Positions 35,841-44,829 of a stretch of 64,000 bases of DNA are shown piece by piece (within the stretch, counting starts at the first letter, position 1; every line of letters starts with the position of its first letter). The translations under genes and the position numbers were made by a program. The stretch is from positions 1,364,001 through 1,428,000 of the forward strand of contig NZ_CP020773.1 of NCBI RefSeq assembly GCF_002101335.1. Reading direction: 5' to 3'. The notes under the pieces are model-generated. The model was not told where the DNA came from. It worked only from the letters and a program-made list of their open reading frames with translations, and ran no database searches. The DNA comes from Staphylococcus lutrae. GTDB taxonomy: Bacteria; Bacillota; Bacilli; Staphylococcales; Staphylococcaceae.

Positions 35841-36560
35841 ATGAAAAAATTAACTTTTACTCTTTTTGCCTTATTGCTCATTCTAAGTGGATGCGGTGGA
35901 AAAGATGCTAAGAAAGAGGCATCAAATACACCGGAGCAAAGCAAAAATGAAACGACAACGAGTGAAAAAACAACAGACAAGAAGTCGGAAGATCAAGACA
36001 AGGCAACGACAACTGATGAATCACAAAAGACAGATACAGATACGTCCAACACAAATACTCCTCCTAGCACAGCGCATGATACACAGCAACAAGCACAAAA
36101 TGACAATCAGACACCAGCGACGAACAAGCAAAAATCTCAGACGGCACTGTCAGACGTGTCTTTAGAGAAAAAAGTTGCGCTCGCTTTATTTGGCAATAAT
36201 ATTGAACATTATACGGTCACACAATCTGAAGTTGTCAAAGGGGTCTATACATATCAAGGCCCGGGCCGTACGTCTGAACAACGTGTGACGCAATTAACGT
36301 TACAACCTATTTCTGCGATTCCTAATAGTCCAGAAGGAATGAAGTTTTACACGCTTTCTCCAGCAAAAGGTAACTTTGTGACGATTATTGGGGTGAATGA
36401 TGATAAAGTCTTTGTGGGTGGAACACAAGGCGCTTTAGTCGATTATCAAAAATTATTAACGACAGGAAAAGAAATGCGTATTCAAAATTTGTATGAAGCG
36501 CATCACAATGATCCTGCACTGCAAACCGTAGCGAATAAAATTAAATTTACACAATCATAA
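35841..36560 (+). CDS. DUF4767 lipoprotein
   Basis: 239 aa. Lipoprotein signal with lipobox LSGC (Cys near residue 18). A long Thr/Asp/Gln/Lys-rich linker (about 25-100) precedes a compact C-terminal DUF4767 domain (GVYTYQGPGRTSEQRVTQL, FVTIIGVNDDKVFVGGTQ, YQKLLTTG). It is anchored outside the membrane; function unknown. Start chosen at ATG 35841 because the signal begins there. Terminator ATGAGGCTG/CAGCCTCAT follows. Confidence 0.8.
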   Translation: MKKLTFTLFALLLILSGCGGKDAKKEASNTPEQSKNETTTSEKTTDKKSEDQDKATTTDESQKTDTDTSNTNTPPSTAHDTQQQAQNDNQTPATNKQKSQTALSDVSLEKKVALALFGNNIEHYTVTQSEVVKGVYTYQGPGRTSEQRVTQLTLQPISAIPNSPEGMKFYTLSPAKGNFVTIIGVNDDKVFVGGTQGALVDYQKLLTTGKEMRIQNLYEAHHNDPALQTVANKIKFTQS

Positions 36561-36568
36561 TTAAATTT

Positions 36569-36616
36569 ATGAGGCTGAGAGGTGATTCAATGAGTCATCT
36601 ACACAGCCTCATTTTT
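36569..36616 (+). terminator. Terminator after the DUF4767 gene
   Basis: ATGAGGCTG pairs with CAGCCTCAT across 26 nt that also contain a small inner stem, followed by five T residues. Confidence 0.75.
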
Positions 36617-36746
36617 GTTTACTCATTTTGTCGTGGTTTGGGCTTGTCCACATCCTGACGATGCGATGTCTCGACCGATATTTCTCATTGAAGCGAATCG
36701 TTGAATGTCAGCACGTCAAAAGGCAATGTTATATCATTTGTATAGT

Positions 36747-36761
36747 TGATAATGATTATCA
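36747..36761 (+). promoter_or_regulatory. Fur box upstream of cntK
   Basis: TGATAATGATTATCA, a perfect 7-1-7 inverted repeat identical in form to the Fur consensus (TGATAATNATTATCA). It ends 3 bp before the -35 of the cnt promoter. Confidence 0.88.
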
Positions 36762-36764
36762 TTG

Positions 36765-36793
36765 TTGACAATTTAAACATTACAGAGTAGGAT
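36765..36793 (+). promoter_or_regulatory. cnt operon promoter
   Basis: TTGACA (36765-36770), 17-nt spacer, TAGGAT (36788-36793). It is framed by a Fur box on the left and a Zur box on the right. Confidence 0.6.
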
Positions 36794-36798
36794 ATTTT

Positions 36799-36821
36799 TA
36801 AATCGTTATCATTACGATTTG
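36799..36821 (+). promoter_or_regulatory. Zur box at the cnt transcription start
   Basis: The arms AAATCGT (36800-36806) and ACGATTT (36814-36820) flank TATCATT. This closely follows the staphylococcal Zur 9-1-9 consensus and overlaps the expected transcription start. Confidence 0.85.
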
Positions 36822-36854
36822 TAAAGAATAAAATTTACTTTAAAAGGAGATGGA

Positions 36855-37670
36855 ATGTCGTTGGAAATTGTTCACTTTTCGAAATTTAATCCATCTGGAA
36901 ATATGACGGTATTAGTGGACTCACAACACGATCCGTCAGAGTATGCACCGCTGGCACAGCAGTTAATGCAAACGTCGCATGTGGGTTGTGAACAAGTGGG
37001 GTTTATTGAACGTGCGGACGGTGATGTTCCACATCGATTGGTCATGAGTGGACAGGAATTCTGTGGTAATGGCACGTTAGCGTTTATACATTATTTAAAG
37101 ACACGAAACTTGTTGACCTCATCGTCAGTTGCTTTAAACGTATCAGGTTTGAATGATCCTGTACAATGCGTCGTACATGAGGAGACGAATGAGTACGAAA
37201 CGTCTTTGCCACGACCGATACATATGGAAGCGCGTCGTTACTGTATTGACGATGTTGTTTTTGAAGGACTGGAGATTCAATACGACACGTATCAGCACTT
37301 TGTTTGTCCAATTACGGTTTGGTCCGATGCGCTTGCCACATCAATGGAAACGTTTGTGAGAGAGACACAGTGGCCTGCACATTTAACAGCTATCGGCATC
37401 ATGCTGTACGATGTTTTGCATGCACGTTTGTATCCACTGATTTATATTCCGCAAGTCGATAGCGTGATTTGGGAACAAAGCTGTGGATCTGGTACAGGGT
37501 CAGTCGGCGTTTACGAAGCATATCGACAAGGTGTCGAACAGGTGGAAAAAGAGATTGTTCAACCTGGGGGCGTGTTGTCAGTCGGTGTGACACGCACGGG
37601 GATGGACTATGATATTACGATTAAAGGACAGGTCGTTACTGTTGCGACTGGACTAGCATACATAGAATAG
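36855..37670 (+). CDS. cntK: Histidine racemase CntK (staphylopine biosynthesis)
   Basis: Makes D-histidine from L-histidine, the first step of staphylopine synthesis. 271 aa with the diaminopimelate-epimerase fold: two half-domains each giving one catalytic cysteine, MSGQEFCGNGTLAF (about residue 72) and WEQSCGSGTGSVG (about residue 219). ATG follows AAAAGGAGATGGA. First gene of a nine-gene operon whose order (K-L-M-A-B-C-D-F-E) equals S. aureus cnt. Confidence 0.93.
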   Translation: MSLEIVHFSKFNPSGNMTVLVDSQHDPSEYAPLAQQLMQTSHVGCEQVGFIERADGDVPHRLVMSGQEFCGNGTLAFIHYLKTRNLLTSSSVALNVSGLNDPVQCVVHEETNEYETSLPRPIHMEARRYCIDDVVFEGLEIQYDTYQHFVCPITVWSDALATSMETFVRETQWPAHLTAIGIMLYDVLHARLYPLIYIPQVDSVIWEQSCGSGTGSVGVYEAYRQGVEQVEKEIVQPGGVLSVGVTRTGMDYDITIKGQVVTVATGLAYIE

Positions 37671-37686
37671 GAGCACGTGATGAACA

Positions 37687-38502
37687 ATGCAACAAACTAT
37701 GGTTGAATTTGAAACACGTTTAAAACATTATTATGAACAATTTGAGCAATTGCATGAGCGCGTTCAAACGGATGAAACAGCGATATGCGAGTTAGAACAG
37801 TTGATTGATGAATACAGTCATTACATTTTAGATGAAGAAGAAGCGTTGACGTATCAAAACTGGCGTGCGCAAAATGGTGCGCCACAGTCATTAATTAAGG
37901 CGCTTGCTGATATGACGGCACGTTGTGTGAAATTGATGGAGTCGACGCGTGCACGTCGTTTGATTCGTGGTGAATCGAGTTCGACCGGATACTTTGAAAA
38001 CATTGAACATTGTATTTTAGAGGAATTTGGTCAATTTGAGATTACGCCTAAGGATACGGTATTACTCGTAGGATCTGGGGCTTATCCGATGACACTGATA
38101 CAAGTTGCTCAGGAAACAGGTGCGCGGGTGATTGGCATTGATATTGATGAAGAAGCGGTACATTATGGTCAACAAGTCATTGATATTTTAGCGCCGGATC
38201 AAGCGATTGAAATTCATCAAAAAACAGTGAATGAACTGGATTGTATTCAAGAAGTGACACATGTCATTTTTAGTTCGACCGTTGAGATGAAATATGACAT
38301 TTTAGCTGAATTATATGATCTTACGCATCGTGATATTGTTGTTTCTATGCGTTATGGAAACGGCTTGAAATCCATTTTTAATTACCCTAAACAAGACACG
38401 CATGCACATGAGTGGACATGTGTAGCCGATATTACGAGAGCGAATCAGATTTTTGATATTGCACTTTATCAAAAAACGGTTGATCGGGGGAACGTCATAT
38501 GA
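37687..38502 (+). CDS. cntL: Nicotianamine-synthase-like CntL
   Basis: Transfers an aminobutyrate unit from S-adenosylmethionine to D-histidine. 271 aa. A helical N-terminal part is followed by a Rossmann domain with the SAM loop LLVGSGAYPMTLIQVAQETG and the acidic strand VIGIDIDEEAV. The family block SSTGYFENIEHCILEEFGQF is present. Ends overlapping cntM by 4 bp (ATGA). Confidence 0.95.
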   Translation: MQQTMVEFETRLKHYYEQFEQLHERVQTDETAICELEQLIDEYSHYILDEEEALTYQNWRAQNGAPQSLIKALADMTARCVKLMESTRARRLIRGESSSTGYFENIEHCILEEFGQFEITPKDTVLLVGSGAYPMTLIQVAQETGARVIGIDIDEEAVHYGQQVIDILAPDQAIEIHQKTVNELDCIQEVTHVIFSSTVEMKYDILAELYDLTHRDIVVSMRYGNGLKSIFNYPKQDTHAHEWTCVADITRANQIFDIALYQKTVDRGNVI

Positions 38503-39794
38503 CGAGGTCTATATTAATCGCAGGGACGGGGCCGGTTGCTGTCCAGTTAGCCGTTTTGTTTGGTCGCTATACGTCACACCATATCGATATGGTTGGACGT
38601 GGTGCGGATTCTGAGAAATCACAGCAGTTTATGACAGCTTATAAAGCGCAGGCACAATTGAAGGTGAGTGTGCAAAATGAATTGCACGCAGCGCTAGCAG
38701 GTGAAACGGTATTAGGCCGGTTGTATGACAAGTATGAGGATGTTGAACCCCACTATGATGTGTTGGTACTGGCATGTACAGCAGATGCCTATAGCCAAGT
38801 CATCCAAAAGTTAGGTGCGCCCGTACGACAACGACTTCAGCATGTTTTACTCGTTTCGCCAACTTTTGGCTCGCATTTAGTCGTACAACAACAATTCATA
38901 ACAGATCAACCGAATATTGAGATACTCTCATTTTCGACGTATTTAGGTGATACGGCGGTGACGCATCCTGAAAGGCCATGGCACGTATTAACTAAAGGGG
39001 TAAAGAAACATCTATACCTCGGAACGACACAACAACAATCAAGCTTTTCCCAGGAAATAAAAGCATTATTGGAATCGGTTGATATCCCTGTCACTTGTGT
39101 GTCGCATCCCCTTATGGCTGAGTCGCGGAATAGTTCGCTGTACGTCCATCCAGCCTTGTTTATGAATACACATGCATTACGAGCCATATTTGAAGGGATG
39201 TCTGTTCCTTTTTATGTGTACAAATTGTTTCCTGAAGGACCGATTACAATGCGTTTGATTTCTGAAATGCGAATGATGTGGCAAGAAGTGATGGCGATAT
39301 TACGAAAAATGAATATCGACACGCTTAACTTGTTGCAGTTTATGGTGAAAGAAAATTATCCATTACGTCAGGAAACAATGGCTGACGACAAGATTGATTC
39401 ATTTGAGTCATTGGCGCCGATAGAACAGGAATATTTGTTATATGTCCGTTACACGGGGATTCTGATCGATCCGTTTTCAACACCGGATACGGAAGGGAAA
39501 TATTTTGATTTTTCAGCTGTCCCATTTAAGTCGGTTTTCCAGAATCAAGCAGGGGTATGGCAGATTCCAAGAATGCCGAGCGAAGATTATTATCGGACGC
39601 AAATGATGCGAGGGATGGCGCATGCAATGGGTATTTCAACACCGATGATGGACACCCTCATCCAACGTTATGAAGGTCAATTGATGGCTTTTCAAAATGC
39701 ACATCCAGATGCCGAGTTGTCATCACATTTTCAAGTGCAATCGTTTGAACATGATGTCGCTTGCATGACGGAGATGTTATACAGAAATATTTAA
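38499..39794 (+). CDS. cntM: Staphylopine dehydrogenase CntM (opine dehydrogenase)
   Basis: Condenses the CntL product with pyruvate using NADPH to give staphylopine. 431 aa with an N-terminal NADP site (LIAGTGPVAVQLA, then DMVGRGADSEKS) and the family segments VLLVSPTFGSHLVVQQQF, SRNSSLYVHPALFMN and PRMPSEDYYRTQMMRGM. Overlaps cntL by 4 bp. Confidence 0.95.
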   Translation: MTRSILIAGTGPVAVQLAVLFGRYTSHHIDMVGRGADSEKSQQFMTAYKAQAQLKVSVQNELHAALAGETVLGRLYDKYEDVEPHYDVLVLACTADAYSQVIQKLGAPVRQRLQHVLLVSPTFGSHLVVQQQFITDQPNIEILSFSTYLGDTAVTHPERPWHVLTKGVKKHLYLGTTQQQSSFSQEIKALLESVDIPVTCVSHPLMAESRNSSLYVHPALFMNTHALRAIFEGMSVPFYVYKLFPEGPITMRLISEMRMMWQEVMAILRKMNIDTLNLLQFMVKENYPLRQETMADDKIDSFESLAPIEQEYLLYVRYTGILIDPFSTPDTEGKYFDFSAVPFKSVFQNQAGVWQIPRMPSEDYYRTQMMRGMAHAMGISTPMMDTLIQRYEGQLMAFQNAHPDAELSSHFQVQSFEHDVACMTEMLYRNI

Positions 39795-39855
39795 AATGGG
39801 GGATAACGTTCCCTTTGCAATAACAATGATGAAATAAAGAGAGGAATTTATAATC

Positions 39856-41454
39856 ATGAAAAACAATTTGAAATGGCTGGCACTTTGTCTTGTATTTATA
39901 CTCGTTTTATCAGCGTGCGGCAATACGAAAGCACTAGAACAGAAAAAAGCAGATAAAAATATGACATATGCAACCTCTAAAGATATCGGGGATATGAATC
40001 CACATGTTTATGGTGGATCGATGTCAGCGCAAGGAATGGTGTATGAATCATTAGTTGATCACACACAAAAAGGAATTGAGCCACTATTAGCAGAGTCTTG
40101 GAATATTTCAGAAGATGGTAAAACGTATACTTTTCATTTGAGAAAAGGCGTTAAGTTCCAAGATGGGACACCTTTTAACGCTGAAGCTGTGAAGAAAAAT
40201 TTTGATGCGATTCAAGCGAACCAGAAGTTGCATTCGTGGATAAAATTATCGACATTAATCACGCGCACGGAAGCTAAAGATGACGAGACGTTTGTGTTGA
40301 CGTTAAAAGAACCTTACAATGCAACGTTAGAAGAGCTTTCAATGACACGTCCTTATGTTTTTGTATCACCAAAATCTTTCAAAGCGGGTGGAACAAAAGA
40401 CGGATTGAAATCATATATCGGAACGGGCCCTTACCAATTGAAGTCACATGCGAAAGATGAACAAGCCACTTTCGAACGCAATGAAGATTATTGGGGCGGC
40501 AAACCGCATTTGAAATCGATTGTCGCAAAAGTGCTACCTGCAGGGGAAACATCATTTTTAGCATTACAAAAAGGTGAAGTGAACTTTGCTTTCACTGATG
40601 ACCGAGGTACAGACAATGTTGACAATGCGGCGATAAAAAAACTTACGGATGAAGGGGACTATCAACTGAAACGCAGTAAACCAATGAACACGAAAGTGAT
40701 TGTTGCGAATTCAGGTAAAAAAGAGAGTCCTGCCCAAGACAAAGCTGTACGTCAGGCGTTATGGCATAGCGTCGATCAAAAGCGTATTGCAGATAAAATT
40801 TTAGATGGAACGGAAAAACCAGCATCACAATTGTTCTCAAAAAATGTACCGCATGCAAATATTGATTTGCCAAAACGTGATTTTGATTTGAAAAAAGCAG
40901 CGGCATTGCTTGATGAAGCCGGTTGGAAGCAAGCAAGTGAAGGTCAAGTACGTGAAAAAGACGGACAAAAGCTTGAAATGACATTATATTATGACAATCA
41001 CTCCAATACGCAAAAACAAGAAGCTGAATTTATTCAAGCCAAAGCGAAAGAAATCGGGATGACATTGAAAATCATCGGCGAAACATCAAATAAAATTGCA
41101 GAACGTCGTACGTCAGGAGATTATGATTTGATGTTCAACCAAACATGGGGTCTACAATATGATCCACAAAGTACAATTTCCGCATTTAAAGCGGACACAG
41201 GATATAAAACAGCTGTGTCAGGTATGGCAAAGCAGACACAACTTTTTGATGACATTGATACGGCTTTAAAAACGCAAGATCCGCAAGAACAACAACAAAA
41301 GTACAAAGAGATTTTAACATCTGTACATGACGAAGCGATTTTTATTCCAATTTCTCACGGTGGAATGACGGTTGTCGCACCAAAAGATTTAGAGCATATT
41401 ACTTTCAAACAATCACAATACGAATTGCCATTTGAACAAATGGATTACAAGTAA
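39856..41454 (+). CDS. cntA: Staphylopine-metal binding lipoprotein CntA
   Basis: Extracellular substrate-binding protein of the importer, 532 aa, SBP_bac_5 (peptide/nickel) family. Lipobox LSAC (Cys near residue 21), family block ESWNISEDGKTYTFHLRKGV and FQDGTPFNAEAVKKNF. It captures staphylopine loaded with Ni, Co, Zn or related metals. Preceded by AGAGAGG. Confidence 0.93.
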   Translation: MKNNLKWLALCLVFILVLSACGNTKALEQKKADKNMTYATSKDIGDMNPHVYGGSMSAQGMVYESLVDHTQKGIEPLLAESWNISEDGKTYTFHLRKGVKFQDGTPFNAEAVKKNFDAIQANQKLHSWIKLSTLITRTEAKDDETFVLTLKEPYNATLEELSMTRPYVFVSPKSFKAGGTKDGLKSYIGTGPYQLKSHAKDEQATFERNEDYWGGKPHLKSIVAKVLPAGETSFLALQKGEVNFAFTDDRGTDNVDNAAIKKLTDEGDYQLKRSKPMNTKVIVANSGKKESPAQDKAVRQALWHSVDQKRIADKILDGTEKPASQLFSKNVPHANIDLPKRDFDLKKAAALLDEAGWKQASEGQVREKDGQKLEMTLYYDNHSNTQKQEAEFIQAKAKEIGMTLKIIGETSNKIAERRTSGDYDLMFNQTWGLQYDPQSTISAFKADTGYKTAVSGMAKQTQLFDDIDTALKTQDPQEQQQKYKEILTSVHDEAIFIPISHGGMTVVAPKDLEHITFKQSQYELPFEQMDYK

Positions 41455-41466
41455 GGGGCTTGAGTG

Positions 41467-42405
41467 ATGACATATAGTGTGATGAAGCGATTATTACTGA
41501 TGCTGCCATTGTTGCTTGTGATTAGTTTTCTCACGTTTGCTTTAACACATTTATCAAGTGAAGACCCTGCTGTTGTGATTTTACATGCACAAGAAGTACC
41601 TGATATCACGCCGAGTTTAATAGATCAAACGCGTCACAAATATCACCTCAATGAGCCGTTCCTAGTGCAATACTGGGAATGGCTACAATCCGCTGTACAG
41701 CTCCAGTTTGGTCAGAGCTTTGTGACAGGTGAGGATGTCGGTTTACGGCTTTGGCCGGCGTTTTTCAATACTTTGAAACTCACGTTGGCATCGAGTAGCG
41801 TGATTATCGTTTTATCAATATTATTCGGTATATTCACGGCACTGCTACGTGGGACATGGTTTGATCGAATAACGCGTACAACTGCGTTTATTTTAACAGC
41901 AATCCCCTCGTATTGGCTTGCGGCGATTTTCATTATATTCGTATCAGTGAAGTGGAACTTACTTCCTACTTCTGGTTTGACGGGACCTTCGAGTTACGTG
42001 TTGCCTGTGGCGGTCATTACACTAGGGTATACTGGGATTTATTTTCGAAATGTCCGAAGTGCTGTGATACAACAACTGGATCAAGATGATGTCCTTTATA
42101 TGCGAGCTATGGGTGTGCCGACGTTTCGATTGCTCATTTATGTTGCACGAAATGCGATGCAAGTCGTCGTATCTATTTTTTGTATGTCGATTCCACTCAT
42201 TCTAGGTGGATCGGTCGTCATTGAAAATGTTTTTGCCTGGCCTGGAATGGGACAGATCAGTGTGAAAGCCGTATTGGAACAAGATTTTCCGATGATTCAA
42301 GCCTATGTGCTCATCGTGTCGGTGTTATTCATTCTATTTAACACATTGGCCGATGTGATTAATATGTGGCTGAACCCAAGATTAAGGGAGGGCGATGCCC
42401 GATGA
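41467..42405 (+). CDS. cntB: Staphylopine importer permease CntB
   Basis: 312 aa, DppB/OppB-type permease with six membrane helices and the cytoplasmic EAA-like loop (YMRAMGVPTFRLLIYVARNA). It starts at ATG 41467 (a GTG at 41464 is also open). Ends with a 4-bp overlap with cntC. Confidence 0.93.
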   Translation: MTYSVMKRLLLMLPLLLVISFLTFALTHLSSEDPAVVILHAQEVPDITPSLIDQTRHKYHLNEPFLVQYWEWLQSAVQLQFGQSFVTGEDVGLRLWPAFFNTLKLTLASSSVIIVLSILFGIFTALLRGTWFDRITRTTAFILTAIPSYWLAAIFIIFVSVKWNLLPTSGLTGPSSYVLPVAVITLGYTGIYFRNVRSAVIQQLDQDDVLYMRAMGVPTFRLLIYVARNAMQVVVSIFCMSIPLILGGSVVIENVFAWPGMGQISVKAVLEQDFPMIQAYVLIVSVLFILFNTLADVINMWLNPRLREGDAR

Positions 42406-43265
42406 TTGTGTTTCAAAGGTTACTTAAAGATACAGGCGCGCGGTGGGCGTTGTTCGTGATTGCGCTGTATATGATACTGGGTGCATTAGCGCCTGTAGTG
42501 ACGCCGTATCATCCCTATGCGGTAGATATTGATCATAAGTTTGCCGGAATGTCATGGACACATTGGTTAGGGACCGATCATTTAGGTCGAGATATTTTAA
42601 CACGTATTATTTTTGCGATTCGTCCGAGCTTTTTGTTGGTCTTGTTTGCCCTGGTTTGTTCGGTTCTGATCGGCACTATTTTAGGTTTTATTTCTGGTTA
42701 TTTCGGCCGTTGGATTGATGCCTTAATCATGCGTGCCTGTGATGTCATGTTATCTTTTCCGACATATGTGATGACCCTCGCGTTAATCGGGATATTAGGT
42801 GTCGGTTTAGAAAGCATTATCGTTGCGTTAATCGTTACACGGTGGGCGTGGTTTTGTCGTATTATACGAACGAGCGTTATGCAATATCGTAATTCAGATG
42901 ACGTCAAATTTGCACGAACGATTGGTATATCGCATCAGCGTATCATTATGACGCACATTTTACCTCGCACATGCGCGGATATTGCCATCATTTCAACGAG
43001 TTCTATGGTATCCATGATTTTACAAATTTCTGGTTTTTCATTTCTCGGTTTAGGTGTGAAAGCTCCGACTGCGGAATGGGGGATGATGATGAATGAAGCA
43101 CGTAAAGTGATGTTCAGTCATCCCGAATTGATGTTTGCGCCAGGCATTGCCATTATTGTGATTGTACTTGCGGTCAACTTTTTATCAGACGCATTGCAAA
43201 TTGCGATTGATCCCAAACTTTCACAACAACAAATGAAACAGAGAATTAAGAAAGGGTGGATATAA
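42402..43265 (+). CDS. cntC: Staphylopine importer permease CntC
   Basis: 287 aa, DppC/OppC-type permease. N-terminal YHPYAVDIDHKFAGMS and GTDHLGRDILTRII are standard for OppC proteins; the EAA loop is ARTIGISHQRIIMTHILPR. ATG 42402 overlaps the cntB stop and follows GGGAGGG; a longer in-frame start at 42366 lies inside cntB and is unlikely. Confidence 0.93.
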   Translation: MIVFQRLLKDTGARWALFVIALYMILGALAPVVTPYHPYAVDIDHKFAGMSWTHWLGTDHLGRDILTRIIFAIRPSFLLVLFALVCSVLIGTILGFISGYFGRWIDALIMRACDVMLSFPTYVMTLALIGILGVGLESIIVALIVTRWAWFCRIIRTSVMQYRNSDDVKFARTIGISHQRIIMTHILPRTCADIAIISTSSMVSMILQISGFSFLGLGVKAPTAEWGMMMNEARKVMFSHPELMFAPGIAIIVIVLAVNFLSDALQIAIDPKLSQQQMKQRIKKGWI

Positions 43266-44084
43266 ATGCAAGACGTCGTGATGCGCGTTGAAGATTTAAC
43301 ATTAATTGACAGTCATACCAATCACGTGCTCGTCCATCATTTTAATTTAGTTTTACATCGGGGTGAGGTTGTCGCCATGATTGGCGAAAGCGGAAGCGGT
43401 AAATCGATGACTTGTAAGGCACTACTCGGTTTGAATGATCGCAATATTCAAATGAGTGGCCGTGTCTGGTTTCAAGGTGAAGCACTACATGAAGCTTCTG
43501 AAAAACAAATGCGGAAAATTCGTGGCCGCGGAATTGCCATGATTATGCAGCAAGGTGCAACGGCATTTAACCCGTCGTTTACATTAGGCGCGCAGCTGAC
43601 AATGATGTTGAAACAGCACCGCCCTATGTCGAAGCAACAGCAGACAGAAACGTTGAAACATTATTTTGATATGTTAGGATTGCGAGATTTTGACCGAATT
43701 CTCAAATCCTATCCGCATCAGCTGTCGGGAGGCATGTTGCAGCGCTTGATGATTATCCTTGCGCTAGCATTGCAACCAGATATCATTATTGCGGATGAAC
43801 CGACGACCGCTTTGGATGCGATTACACAATATGAAGTTATTCAAGAATTGCGTGAAGTGAAAGAACAGATTGGGTGTGCCATGTTGTTTGTGTCACATGA
43901 TTTAGCTGTGGTGAAATCGATAGCAGATCAGGTGATTGTCATGCGAGAAGGTGACATTGTAGAAGTCGCTTCAACGCAGCAAATTTTTACACAGCCACAA
44001 CATCCATACACACAATTTTTGATGGCCGCACGTGATCGTGTATCCCGTTATTTCAAGTCATTGAGAGGTGAGACATCGTGTTAG
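43266..44084 (+). CDS. cntD: Staphylopine importer ATPase CntD
   Basis: 272 aa, OppD-type ATPase: Walker A GESGSGKSMT, Q-loop MQQGATAFNP, signature LSGGMLQR, Walker B IIIADEPTTALD, H-loop FVSHD. Starts directly after the cntC stop and overlaps cntF by 7 bp. Confidence 0.93.
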   Translation: MQDVVMRVEDLTLIDSHTNHVLVHHFNLVLHRGEVVAMIGESGSGKSMTCKALLGLNDRNIQMSGRVWFQGEALHEASEKQMRKIRGRGIAMIMQQGATAFNPSFTLGAQLTMMLKQHRPMSKQQQTETLKHYFDMLGLRDFDRILKSYPHQLSGGMLQRLMIILALALQPDIIIADEPTTALDAITQYEVIQELREVKEQIGCAMLFVSHDLAVVKSIADQVIVMREGDIVEVASTQQIFTQPQHPYTQFLMAARDRVSRYFKSLRGETSC

Positions 44085-44818
44085 TGGTCCAAAATGTAAC
44101 GAAAGCGTATCGCAGCGGATTTAAAAGACAAAAGCGTCAAATTGTACGTGATGTCAGTTTTCAATGTGAGCGGGGACAGAGTATTGCAATTATCGGTGCG
44201 AGCGGAAGTGGGAAATCAACATTAGCGCGGATGTTGTTAGGCATTGAAAAGCCCGACACAGGTACAGTACGACTAGATGGAGAAGACGTCCATCATCGCC
44301 ATGTACGCGCAGGTCGGATGAGTGTGGTTTTTCAAAATTATCAATCCTCTCTACATCCCTATTTTAATGTGCGACAAATATTGACTGAAGCACTTCGCCA
44401 ATGTGATACGCCTATCAAAGATAAAGAAGCGCATATGGTGGCGTTGCTAGACAGTGTAGGGCTGAGTGCAGCGTATATGAATAAATACCCACAAATGATG
44501 TCGGGGGGAGAAGCACAACGTGTCGCGATTGCGAGAGCGGTGATGACGAAGCCGGACTATCTTGTCTTAGATGAAGCGATTAGTGCATTAGATATGTCGA
44601 TTCAGTCACAAATTCTCGATTTACTCATGATGTTACGAGATCGTTATCAATTAAGTTTGATATTCATTACACATGATATTCAGGCGGCAGTGTACTTGTG
44701 TGAAGATTTGATTATTTTTAATGAAGGTCAAATTCAAGAATGTTTAAACAGACATCAACTTAAAGGACTTAAACATCACTACACACGTGAACTATTTGAA
44801 AAACAATTGATGAGCTAG
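44078..44818 (+). CDS. cntF: Staphylopine importer ATPase CntF
   Basis: 246 aa, OppF-type ATPase: Walker [12 protein letters not shown]-loop VFQNYQSSLHP, signature MSGGEAQR, Walker B LVLDEAISALD. GTG start at 44078 behind GAGAGGTGA. Forms a heterodimer with CntD by analogy to S. aureus. Confidence 0.92.
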   Translation: MLVVQNVTKAYRSGFKRQKRQIVRDVSFQCERGQSIAIIGASGSGKSTLARMLLGIEKPDTGTVRLDGEDVHHRHVRAGRMSVVFQNYQSSLHPYFNVRQILTEALRQCDTPIKDKEAHMVALLDSVGLSAAYMNKYPQMMSGGEAQRVAIARAVMTKPDYLVLDEAISALDMSIQSQILDLLMMLRDRYQLSLIFITHDIQAAVYLCEDLIIFNEGQIQECLNRHQLKGLKHHYTRELFEKQLMS

Positions 44819-44829
44819 GAGGCTATAAT

